Source: an uncultured Prevotellaceae bacterium (GTDB lineage Bacteria > Bacteroidota > Bacteroidia > Bacteroidales > Bacteroidaceae). From it: a DNA stretch of 39,544 bases. Positions within the stretch are counted from its first letter, which is position 1. Each line of letters starts with the position of its first letter. The DNA lies in the NCBI GenBank assembly GCA_902767045.1, contig CACXFT010000104.1:71481-111024 (forward strand), written 5' to 3'. A program made the translations under genes and the position numbers. This document shows positions 1-7,224 of this stretch, in pieces. The notes beneath the pieces were generated by a model that saw only the letters and a list, made by a program, of their open reading frames with translations, ran no database searches and was not told where the DNA came from.

Positions 1-627
1 TATGTGTGGTTCTGCAAACTGAAAAGCATGTGGATTGCCCTGCCGTGCGAGTCGGTCAATGATGGGACCTCCGGGATAACCCAGTCCCATCACCTTGGAA
101 CATTTGTCGATGGCTTCGCCTGCGGCATCGTCGATGGTCTGGCCCAAAACCTCCATATCGTTATAGGCATTCACTTTCACTATCTGCGAGTTGCCGCCGC
201 TTACCAGCAGGCACAAGAAAGGAAATGGCGGTATCTGATGGTTGTCGTTTTCTTCTTTGATGAAGTGTGCCATCACATGTCCTTGCAGGTGGTTTACATC
301 GATGAGCGGAATGTTCAGCGCGCGTGCCATGCCTTTTGCAAAGCTCACCCCCACGAGCAGCGAACCCATGAGACCGGGACCGCGTGTGAAGGCGATGGCC
401 GAAAGCTGCTGTTTATCGATTCCTGCGCGTTTGATGGCTTGGTCCACCACAGGCACAACGTTTTGCTGATGGGCTCTTGAAGCCAGTTCAGGCACCACCC
501 CACCGTAAGCCTCATGAACGGCTTGCGATGCGGTTACGTTGCTCAGCAACACCCCGTTGCGCAGCACTGCTGCCGAAGTGTCGTCGCAACTGCTTTCTAT
601 ACCTAATATATATATATATTTTTCCAT
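1..627 (-). CDS. tsaD: TsaD, tRNA N6-adenosine threonylcarbamoyltransferase (5' part, runs off left edge)
   Basis: Catalytic subunit of the complex that transfers threonylcarbamoyl to A37 of ANN-decoding tRNAs (t6A), in the cytoplasm. Only the first 209 codons are present; the rest lies beyond base 1. The N-terminus reads MEKYIYILGIESSCDDTS, the usual opening of the ASKHA-fold Kae1/TsaD family. The metal-binding HxxxH motif is seen as NHLQGH at residues 112-117 (H113, H117). Further downstream come the family sequences LVSGGNSQI and VMGLGYPGGP. The ATG at 627 gives the expected N-terminus and lies 6 bp after the map stop, so the gene is probably last or near last in the long minus-strand operon. 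The identification is secure. Whether the missing 3' part is intact cannot be seen. Confidence 0.95.
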   Translation of the reverse strand, partial: MEKYIYILGIESSCDDTSAAVLRNGVLLSNVTASQAVHEAYGGVVPELASRAHQQNVVPVVDQAIKRAGIDKQQLSAIAFTRGPGLMGSLLVGVSFAKGMARALNIPLIDVNHLQGHVMAHFIKEENDNHQIPPFPFLCLLVSGGNSQIVKVNAYNDMEVLGQTIDDAAGEAIDKCSKVMGLGYPGGPIIDRLARQGNPHAFQFAEPHI

Positions 628-633
628 GCTTTC

Positions 634-1494
634 TTAATAAGTAAGAACTTCCACCCCATGCTCGGTCATGAGCAGTGTGTGTTCCCATTGTGCACTGGGC
701 AGTTCGTCTTCCGAAATCACTTCCCATCCATAGGGGTCGTCGCCATCGATGAACACCCTCCATGTTCCCATGTTAATCATGGGTTCGATGGTGAACACCA
801 TGCCCGGCACCAGCAGCATGCCCGTGCCTTTGCGCCCATAGTGGCACACGTCGGGGTCTTCGTGGAAGTGCAGCCCCACCCCATGTCCGCACAGGTCTCT
901 CACCACACCATAGTGGTATTTCTTGCAATGTTTCTCGATGGCATTGCCAATGTCTCCCACAAAGCTATAGGGCTTTGCCGCCTCCATGCCAATTTCCAGG
1001 CATTCTTTGGCCACCCTCACAAGCTGTTCCTTTTCGGGTGTTGTTTTTCCCATGATGAACATGCGCGAGGCATCGGCATAATAGCCGTCCACAATGGTGG
1101 TGAAGTCAACATTGATGATGTCGCCCTCTTGCAGGATGTCTTCAGCCTTTGGTATGCCGTGGCACACCACCTCGTTGATGCTTGTGCACACACTCTTGGG
1201 GAAGCCTTCGTAGTTGAGGCAGGCGGGTGTGGCATTGTGTGCCTTGCAGTATTCCATGCATATTTCGTCGATCTCGAGGGTCGACATGCCAATATGAATC
1301 TGTCGGGCCACCTCGTCGAGCACGCCCGTGTTCACCACTCCAGCCCGTCTGATGCCTTCAATCTGTTCGGGAGTCTTGATTAAATCGCGTGTAGGCACCC
1401 GCTTTCCCTTGTTTTCCCAATACATAATTTTCTTGTCCATTTCTGTAAGGGGCTGTCCGGGAAGGGCGTGCCATCTTTTCTTCTTAAAATTCAT
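634..1494 (-). CDS. map: Methionine aminopeptidase, type I
   Basis: Removes the initiator methionine from nascent proteins in the cytoplasm. It has 286 residues, with a short basic N-terminal extension of about 35 residues before the pita-bread fold. The five metal ligands are visible: D130 (INVDFTT), D141 (YADASRMF), H204 (GHGVGLHFHE), E237 (FTIEPM) and E271 (AQWEHT). The conserved His is H112 (CHGIP). The start ATG lies inside a copy of the ATAAATG heptamer repeat that fills the upstream intergenic region, and no -7 promoter box is evident there. Transcription probably reads through from the HAD/metH side. tsaD follows after 6 bp. There is no truncation; the family assignment is firm. Confidence 0.96.
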   Translation of the reverse strand: MNFKKKRWHALPGQPLTEMDKKIMYWENKGKRVPTRDLIKTPEQIEGIRRAGVVNTGVLDEVARQIHIGMSTLEIDEICMEYCKAHNATPACLNYEGFPKSVCTSINEVVCHGIPKAEDILQEGDIINVDFTTIVDGYYADASRMFIMGKTTPEKEQLVRVAKECLEIGMEAAKPYSFVGDIGNAIEKHCKKYHYGVVRDLCGHGVGLHFHEDPDVCHYGRKGTGMLLVPGMVFTIEPMINMGTWRVFIDGDDPYGWEVISEDELPSAQWEHTLLMTEHGVEVLTY

Positions 1495-1593
1495 TTATCT
1501 TTAATCATTTAGCGAAGCCCACCCCTAACCCCTCCCCGGGGAGGGGAACTCTCCGCGTTCATTTATCATTTATCATTTAGCATTTAGCAAAGC
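1493..1593. repeat. Heptamer repeat block with a central GC-rich palindrome between map and the HAD gene
   Basis: Two stretches of CATTTAT/CATTTAG heptamers (1493-1519 and 1560-1593) flank a GC-rich segment. That segment contains a perfect 18-base palindrome at 1529-1546 (CCCCTCCCC then GGGGAGGGG), preceded by ACCCCTAA. Read on the minus strand, the first heptamers encode the last residues and stop of the HAD gene, and the last heptamer supplies the map start codon. Related sequence recurs at 37676-37820 and 39402-39458. The block resembles dispersed REP-like intergenic repeats of Bacteroidota; no known element is matched by name. Confidence 0.8.
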
Positions 1594-2199
1594 GTAAATG
1601 TCGTTGGTCCAATCGGAGCCATTCTCTGGGCAGAAGGTTCTGAAGCCAATCTGACTGGCAACAGCCACATTGCGCGGTCCGTCGTCAACGAAAAGGGTTT
1701 CCGAAGGGAATATCTTCTCTTGTGTGAGCACATGGCGGAAGAACATGTCGGCCGGTTTCATCATTTTCACTTCATAGCTGCGGTAGATAGCGTCGAAATA
1801 GTCTCTTATGCCATGTCCCTCACCATCAAATTCAGTACTTTCGGCCCAACTTTGCATGAACTCGTTGGTGTTCGAAAGCATAATCACCCTATATCCTTCT
1901 GCTCTCAGCTTGCGCAGGAATTGCAGGTTGCGTTTGGGCAGTTCCTTGTGATAGCCCAGCCAAGCATGGCGGCACTCATCGTAAGAAACTTCCCTGCCCA
2001 CCAGCTTGCTGAGTTCCTGTCGGAACTCTTCTCCTGAGATCTTTCCTATTTCCAAATCGCCGAAGAGTCCGTGCTGAGTGTAGGGGTCGAGCATTTCTGC
2101 AGCGTTGGTAAGTCCGAGTTGTTCAAAGCGCTGAATGGCTTGTTGCTGGTCGAGTGTTATGATAACACCCCCAAAGTCAAATACAATCGTTTTTATCAT
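1573..2199 (-). CDS. HAD-superfamily hydrolase, YihX/HAD-IA type
   Basis: A 208-residue cytoplasmic phosphatase-like protein, substrate unknown. HAD motif I is VFDFGGVI with nucleophile D8; the second Asp of the classic DxD is Gly, as in the YihX-like FDxGGV group. Motif II is LSNTN, motif III a Lys in KMMKP and motif IV FVDDGPRN. An alpha-helical cap follows motif I. YihX of E. coli is a glucose-1-phosphate phosphatase, but the sequence does not fix the substrate here. The gene starts 3 bp after the metH stop, so the two are co-transcribed. Its last codons (Asn-Ala-Lys-stop) are encoded by the first heptamers of the downstream repeat block, so the C-terminal tail is repeat-derived. Confidence 0.85.
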   Translation of the reverse strand: MIKTIVFDFGGVIITLDQQQAIQRFEQLGLTNAAEMLDPYTQHGLFGDLEIGKISGEEFRQELSKLVGREVSYDECRHAWLGYHKELPKRNLQFLRKLRAEGYRVIMLSNTNEFMQSWAESTEFDGEGHGIRDYFDAIYRSYEVKMMKPADMFFRHVLTQEKIFPSETLFVDDGPRNVAVASQIGFRTFCPENGSDWTNDIYALLNAK

Positions 2200-2202
2200 C
2201 TT

Positions 2203-4992
2203 TTAATTGAATAGTTCAAGTTTACGGTTTCGTGCCTCATTGAGCGAAACGAGCTTACTTTGCTCTTGCTGGTAGCTCTCTCTGAGTGTCTGGTATCGTT
2301 GTTCCAGTTCTTTCCTGTAGTCTTCACATTCCTTTGCATTGAGCATGCGAGAAAGTGAAACCACATTCTGTGCAGCATCTTTCATCCAGGCGACAGTTCC
2401 GTTATATTCCGGGGCAATCTTCAGTGCCACATGCATCTCGCTGGTGGTGGCTCCGCCAATGAGAATGGGAATGTGCAGTCCCGAACGTTCCATTTCCCTG
2501 GCCACATGCACCATTTCTTCGAGCGAAGGAGTAATCAGTCCGCTTAGTCCGATGGCACATGCTTTTTCGGCAATGGCACTTGATATAATCCGTTCGGCAG
2601 GCACCATCACCCCAAGGTCTACCACTTCGAAGTTGTTGCAAGCCATCACCACAGCAACAATATTCTTTCCAATATCGTGAACATCGCCTTTCACGGTGGC
2701 CAAAATTACTTTTCCCCTGCTCGACTGGGTGCCGGAGCGTTCGCGTTCGATGTATGGTTGCAGAACAGACACAGCAATCTTCATGGTTCGGGCTGCTTTC
2801 ACCACTTGCGGCAGAAACATCTTTCCCTCGCCGAACAGCTCCCCCACCCTGTTCATTCCCTGCATGAGCGGACCTTCAATAATGTCAACGGCATGCGGAT
2901 AAACCTTCAGTGCCTGCTGAATGTCACTCTCAATGTAGTCGCCTATGCCTTTGCGCAGGGCATATTCCAGTCGTTGTTCCAATGGCAAGTTTCGCCATTC
3001 CTCTTCAGCATTTGCCGTGGACACAGGGGCTTGGCTCGCTGCTGCCTTCCCACCAAATTCATTGGCCAATGTCACTAAATGTGCTGGCGCATCGGCAGAG
3101 CGATTTAGAATTACATCTTCTATTGCGCTGAGCAAGCCAGCGGGAATATCGTCGTAGGTTATTTTGGTTGTGGGGTTCACAATGGCCATATCCATGCCTG
3201 CTTGAATGGCATGATACAGGAAAACGGCATGCATGCACTCGCGGATGTAGTTGTTTCCACGAAAAGCAAATGAAAGATTGCTCACTCCACCGCTCACATG
3301 CGCCCCCGGCAGGTTGCTGCAAATCCATGCTGTGGCCTTTATAAAGTCTGCCGCATAGCTGTTGTGCTCGTCCATGCCGGTAGCCACGGCAAGCACGTTG
3401 GGGTCTATGATAATATCTTCGGGTAGGAATCCAACTTGCTCAGTAAGAATGTGATAGGAGCGACTGGCTATTTCAATTCTGCGCTCATAGGTGGTGGCCT
3501 GACCTTGTTCGTCGAAACACATCACCACCACGGCAGCTCCATGTCGCTTCACTTCGCGGGCATGCTCCACGAAAACTTGTTCACCTTCTTTGAGAGAAAT
3601 GCTGTTCACTATCGACTTGCCCTGCAAACATTTGAGTCCTTCCACGATTACTGTCCAGTTCGACGAGTCAATCATCACGGGCACTTTGGCAATCTCGGGT
3701 TCTCCGGCAATGAGTCGCAGAAAGGTGGTCATCTCTTGCGGTGCATCGAGCAGCCCGTCGTCCATGTTCACGTCTATAACCATGGCTCCTTGCTCAACTT
3801 GCCGGCGCGCTATAGACAATGCTTCTTGATATTTCTTCTCTTGTATGAGCCGAAGGAACTTTCTGGAACCAGCCACATTGCACCTTTCCCCCACATTCAC
3901 AAACGAACCTTCAGTGCATAGTGCATCTAAGCCCGAAAGCAGCAGGTGGCGCTCGCTTTTCTTGGGATTGGGATGGTGAGGATTCTTTCCTTTCGCCAAC
4001 TGGCAATATCGTTTGATGAATGTTTCGTCGGTTCCGCAGCACCCGCCGATGATGTTAATCAAGCCTTCATTCAGATATTCTGCGATTTGCGGCGACATGG
4101 ATTCGGCTGTTTCATCGTAATCCCCAAGAGAGTTGGGCATTCCGGCATTCGGATAGGCACTGATATAATAAGGTGAATGCTGGGCAAGATGCTGTATGAA
4201 AGGTTTCATTTGGGCAGCTCCAAACGAGCAGTTGAGCCCAACTGAAAATACATCGTAGCTGCTGATGCTGGCAAGAAAGGCATCGATGTTTTGTCCGCTC
4301 AATATTCTGCCCGAGTTGTCGCTAACCGATAGGCTCAGCATCAGCGGCAGTTTTGCATGGTGCCTTTCCATCACTTGGCTGGCAGCACCTATGGCAGCCT
4401 TTGCGTTGAGTGTGTCGAAGATGGTTTCAATGAGAATGGCATCTACGCCCCCTTCAACAAGCGCGTCTATTTGTTCGAAATAAGCATCGAAAAGCATGTC
4501 GAAGGTAACGTCGCGGAAAGCTGGGTCGTTGATGTCTGGACTCATGGTAGCCGTTTTGTTGGTTGGCCCAACAGAGCCACAAACAAAACAATTCCGGCCT
4601 TTGCTGTTTGCTTCGTTGGCAGCCTTTCGAGCAATGCGTGCACCGGCCAAGGCCATTTCCCTGGCAAGATGTTCGAGGTGATAATCGGCCTGCGATATGC
4701 GCTGCGACGAGAAGGTGTTGGTTTCAATCAAATCGGCACCGGCTGCCAGATAGCGCCGATGAATGTCGAGAATAACGTCGGGTCGTGTGAGATTGAGCAC
4801 GTCGTTGTTGCCCTTCATGAGCATGTCGTCGGCATGAATGGCAATTCTTTGTGCCATGGTTGGAACCGGGTGTTGCGGTGTTTGCGACAAGCCACGGAAA
4901 TCAGCTTCAGAAAGATGGTATTTCTGAATCATCGTTCCCATTGCTCCATCGAGAACAAGAACCTTTTGTTGTGCCAGTTCCTGTATGGTCAT
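2203..4992 (-). CDS. metH: Cobalamin-dependent methionine synthase lacking the C-terminal reactivation domain
   Basis: Transfers a methyl group from 5-methyltetrahydrofolate through cobalamin to homocysteine, giving methionine. The start at 4992 is chosen because its ATG overlaps the smpB stop (ATGA) and gives the normal N-terminus; 929 residues. Domains in order: homocysteine-binding barrel (about 1-335) with zinc ligands C255, C318 and C319 (LNCSFG, IGGCCG); pterin-binding barrel (about 355-640); cobalamin cap (about 665-750); and Rossmann cobalamin domain with lower axial ligand H772 (DVHDIG). The protein ends soon after the cobalamin domain at KLELFN. E. coli MetH has about 1,227 residues, so the roughly 330-residue AdoMet-binding reactivation domain is absent. 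No separate reactivation protein is seen in the window. No cobalamin riboswitch is visible, as expected inside an operon. Confidence 0.95.
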   Translation of the reverse strand: MTIQELAQQKVLVLDGAMGTMIQKYHLSEADFRGLSQTPQHPVPTMAQRIAIHADDMLMKGNNDVLNLTRPDVILDIHRRYLAAGADLIETNTFSSQRISQADYHLEHLAREMALAGARIARKAANEANSKGRNCFVCGSVGPTNKTATMSPDINDPAFRDVTFDMLFDAYFEQIDALVEGGVDAILIETIFDTLNAKAAIGAASQVMERHHAKLPLMLSLSVSDNSGRILSGQNIDAFLASISSYDVFSVGLNCSFGAAQMKPFIQHLAQHSPYYISAYPNAGMPNSLGDYDETAESMSPQIAEYLNEGLINIIGGCCGTDETFIKRYCQLAKGKNPHHPNPKKSERHLLLSGLDALCTEGSFVNVGERCNVAGSRKFLRLIQEKKYQEALSIARRQVEQGAMVIDVNMDDGLLDAPQEMTTFLRLIAGEPEIAKVPVMIDSSNWTVIVEGLKCLQGKSIVNSISLKEGEQVFVEHAREVKRHGAAVVVMCFDEQGQATTYERRIEIASRSYHILTEQVGFLPEDIIIDPNVLAVATGMDEHNSYAADFIKATAWICSNLPGAHVSGGVSNLSFAFRGNNYIRECMHAVFLYHAIQAGMDMAIVNPTTKITYDDIPAGLLSAIEDVILNRSADAPAHLVTLANEFGGKAAASQAPVSTANAEEEWRNLPLEQRLEYALRKGIGDYIESDIQQALKVYPHAVDIIEGPLMQGMNRVGELFGEGKMFLPQVVKAARTMKIAVSVLQPYIERERSGTQSSRGKVILATVKGDVHDIGKNIVAVVMACNNFEVVDLGVMVPAERIISSAIAEKACAIGLSGLITPSLEEMVHVAREMERSGLHIPILIGGATTSEMHVALKIAPEYNGTVAWMKDAAQNVVSLSRMLNAKECEDYRKELEQRYQTLRESYQQEQSKLVSLNEARNRKLELFN

Positions 4993-5465
4993 ACTTTCAT
5001 TGCCCGGTCCATCTCGCGTTTGTCTTCCCGCTCTTTCATGGTCTGGCGCTTGTCGTATTGTTTTTTTCCACGGCACAAGGCAATGTCGACCTTTGCCCTG
5101 CCGTGTTCGTCTATAAACATCAGTGTGGGCACAATGGTGTAGCCCGGCTGTTTGGTAGCTTCTTCCAGCTTGTTAATTTCACGTCGGGTGAGCAAAAGCT
5201 TGCGTTCCCGCTTAGCTTCGTGGTTGGCATAGGAACCATAGAAATAGGGAGAAATGTTCATGCCTTTCACCCACATCTCGCCTCGATCAATATAGCAATA
5301 TGTGTCAACGAGCGATGCCTTGCCCGCCCTCACCGACTTGATTTCAGTGCCGGTGAGCACGATGCCTGCCGTGTATTCGTCGACAAAGAAATACTCAAAC
5401 GAGGCTTTTCTGTTCTTCACCTGTATCGGGCTCTTCTTGCGTATTTCCTCTTGTTGCTTGTTCAT
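4989..5465 (-). CDS. smpB: SsrA-binding protein SmpB
   Basis: Binds tmRNA and delivers it to stalled ribosomes for trans-translation. 158 residues, normal length. Typical features are the early core [11 protein letters not shown], the segment [16 protein letters not shown], and the Lys/Arg-rich tail ([15 protein letters not shown]) that enters the mRNA channel. It overlaps metH by four bases (ATGA) and its own ATG overlaps the stop of the upstream DMP19-like gene in the same way, so translation of the three genes is probably coupled. No ssrA gene is visible in the window. Confidence 0.96.
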   Translation of the reverse strand: MNKQQEEIRKKSPIQVKNRKASFEYFFVDEYTAGIVLTGTEIKSVRAGKASLVDTYCYIDRGEMWVKGMNISPYFYGSYANHEAKRERKLLLTRREINKLEEATKQPGYTIVPTLMFIDEHGRAKVDIALCRGKKQYDKRQTMKEREDKREMDRAMKV

Positions 5466-5911
5466 ACCTTGGTTGAAAATTTATCAATATGAGTTTCTAC
5501 ATAATGGGCCAGCTGCGCTGTCCACTCTTCTTCGTTTTCAACAAACTCGTCATCGAGGTTGTCGAACTGAGGGAACTGTTCGAAAAGTGCCATAAACTCA
5601 TCGTCGGTGCACTCCTTTTCCAGCTCTTCGTGAAAACCTGAGTAGAGCTTGCGTGCTTTGTTCATCAGTCGCGCCAAATCTGTCATACCCATCTCTTTCA
5701 CTGCCTTTGCAAAGGGGTTGCGAAAGAAAAACGGCCCATAGCCATTGTGGATGAGCTGAACGAAACCTCCGTCCATCACCTCGTCGCGCAAAATGAAATA
5801 GGCCAACAGCGTAATCTGCTCGGCCGAGAGTTGTGCCATAGACTGGGCAGTAAGCTCTCCACCAATGCTTTCGTATGTCTTATCGACTATTTCTTGTAAG
5901 AACTCGTCCAT
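5462..5911 (-). CDS. DMP19/DUF4375-like protein
   Basis: A 149-residue, acidic, predicted soluble cytoplasmic protein with no signal peptide or membrane segment. The sequence around [25 protein letters not shown], followed by [15 protein letters not shown], matches my memory of the DMP19/DUF4375 family (Neisseria DMP19 is described as a DNA-mimic protein). Many Asp and Glu residues in the C-terminal half fit that description, but a DNA-mimic role here is inference only. It lies 2 bp after yggS and overlaps smpB by ATGA. Family membership is moderately secure and function is unknown. Confidence 0.65.
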   Translation of the reverse strand: MDEFLQEIVDKTYESIGGELTAQSMAQLSAEQITLLAYFILRDEVMDGGFVQLIHNGYGPFFFRNPFAKAVKEMGMTDLARLMNKARKLYSGFHEELEKECTDDEFMALFEQFPQFDNLDDEFVENEEEWTAQLAHYVETHIDKFSTKV

Positions 5912-5913
5912 CT

Positions 5914-6582
5914 TTAATATTCTCTTTCGCCAAAAATCTTTGTGCCTATTCTAACCATTGTAGAATGGCACTCTACAGCAATCATGTAGTCGTGGCTCAT
6001 GCCCCACGACCTTTCACAAAAGTAGTCGGCATCGGCAAACCATCTCTGCTTAGCTTCGTCAAAGAAGTTGGCCGCCTGCATCATTTCGTTTCTAATCTGC
6101 TGTTCGTCGTCAACGTTCGAAGCCATCATCATCAACCCGCAAATGCGCACATGCTCCATCTCGCGCCACACGCCGCTGTCGAGCAGTTGTCGGCATGCGT
6201 CAGGTGTGAAGCCATATTTGCTTTCTTCTTGTGCAATGTGCAGTTCAAGCAGCACATCTATCACCCGATTGCAACGTTCGGCCTGTTTGTTAATCTCCTT
6301 GAGCAGCTTGAGCGAGTCAACGGCTTCAATCATCGAAATGTAGGGTGCAATAAAGCGCACCTTGTTGGTTTGCAGGTGCCCTATAAAGTGCCAGCAAATA
6401 TCGTGAGGCAAAGCTTTCACCTTGCGCGACAACTCCTGTTCGTGGCTTTCGCCAAAGATGCGCTGCCCGGCGTTGTAGGCTTCTAAGAGCTTATCCTCTC
6501 CATGGAATTTGCTCACGGCAACCAGTTTCACGCTATTCGGCAAACTCTGGCTTATCGTTTTTAGATTCTGGCTTATACTCAT
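5914..6582 (-). CDS. YggS/PLPBP family pyridoxal-phosphate-binding protein
   Basis: Single-domain PLP-binding barrel protein involved in vitamin B6 and amino-acid homeostasis; no enzymatic reaction is established for the family. With the start at 6582 the product is 222 residues and begins MSISQNLK, as family members do. A start at 6618 would add a 12-residue extension and lengthen the overlap with the upstream gene. The PLP lysine is K25 (VAVSKF). Other family motifs are FIGHLQTNK, SWGMSHD and the C-terminal VRIGTKIFGERE. The usual FGENYVQE is FGESHEQE here, with Ser in place of the usual Asn at residue 46. The gene overlaps the end of the DUF4494 gene by 50 bp in another frame. Confidence 0.9.
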   Translation of the reverse strand: MSISQNLKTISQSLPNSVKLVAVSKFHGEDKLLEAYNAGQRIFGESHEQELSRKVKALPHDICWHFIGHLQTNKVRFIAPYISMIEAVDSLKLLKEINKQAERCNRVIDVLLELHIAQEESKYGFTPDACRQLLDSGVWREMEHVRICGLMMMASNVDDEQQIRNEMMQAANFFDEAKQRWFADADYFCERSWGMSHDYMIAVECHSTMVRIGTKIFGEREY

Positions 6583-7012
6583 AAACATCCATAATCTTTG
6601 TTTCAGAGATGTTGGCAATCACATAGTCCATCATCGATCCGGTCATTCCCTCTTCAATGTTCTTCACTGCAGCGTTAAAGGTTTTGGCCTGCACCAGATG
6701 GGTTACCGATGTTCGTTTCTCTTTCTGTGTTTTATCGTCGAGTGTGATAAACGATAGTTTGGCCTTATACCAGCGGTCGTCGTTATCGTTTTCGCTGAAG
6801 AATATTTCGCTGTAGGATGCAGGGGTAATATTTTTCACTTCAAACTCTCCACTCACGTATGCCGACATCTCGGCTGTTATCCGTTCTTCTGCCTCTCCAA
6901 AAGAGAGTGCATCCACAACGTAGGTTTCGGGAACCTTCTTCGTCATCCCGTCTTCCATTTGGCGCTCGTAGCGCACCTGGCATTCAAACCAGTTTGCAGT
7001 TCTGCTTCTCAT
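6533..7012 (-). CDS. DUF4494 domain protein
   Basis: A 159-residue soluble protein of the DUF4494 family, recognised from its opening (MRSRTANWFECQVRYER), the segment ETYVVDALSFGEAEERI and the motif NDDRWYKAKLSFITLDD. The family is found mainly in Bacteroidota and has no known function. It is the first gene of the minus-strand operon that runs to tsaD, preceded by a -7 box at 7055-7063 with a leader of about 40 bases. Its 3' end overlaps yggS. Confidence 0.75.
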   Translation of the reverse strand: MRSRTANWFECQVRYERQMEDGMTKKVPETYVVDALSFGEAEERITAEMSAYVSGEFEVKNITPASYSEIFFSENDNDDRWYKAKLSFITLDDKTQKEKRTSVTHLVQAKTFNAAVKNIEEGMTGSMMDYVIANISETKIMDVYEYKPESKNDKPEFAE

Positions 7013-7054
7013 TGTTATTCTGTTTTTTTCTTTTTGTCTGATTCCAAATGTGGT

Positions 7055-7063
7055 GCAAAGGTA
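7055..7063 (-). promoter_or_regulatory. Bacteroidota -7 box for the DUF4494-tsaD operon
   Basis: Reads TACCTTTGC on the minus strand, matching TAnnTTTG, about 43 bp upstream of the DUF4494 start. No good TTTG -33 element lies at the expected spacing, so the promoter is probable rather than certain. Confidence 0.55.
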
Positions 7064-7119
7064 ATCATTTATTCCGATACTGAGCAGGGTTTAGGCAAAA
7101 AAAGCATTAAATGTGCTTG

Positions 7120-7176
7120 TTGGCAAAAAGAAAAGGTGCCGTTGCAACATGCCATTCGGCACATGCAACGACACCT
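7120..7176 (-). terminator. Rho-independent terminator after the ppiD-like gene
   Basis: On the minus strand a long hairpin has arms AAGGTGTCGTTGCA and TGCAACGGCACCTT (7134-7176) with one internal mismatch, followed by TTCTTTTTG. It lies about 50 bp past the stop of the isomerase gene and upstream of the next operon's promoter, exactly where a terminator is expected. Confidence 0.8.
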
Positions 7177-7224
7177 TATTATATATACTATATTAATATA
7201 TACTATAGTTAACCTTGCTCCAAG

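Noticed and set aside
2203..5000. Cobalamin riboswitch for metH
   Set aside because: metH starts inside smpB within an operon; there is no leader of sufficient length and no B12-box-like sequence noticed.
4993..5076. Longer N-terminus for MetH from an upstream start
   Set aside because: The extra 28 residues are encoded inside smpB, are unlike MetH, and the ATGA overlap start gives the normal N-terminus.
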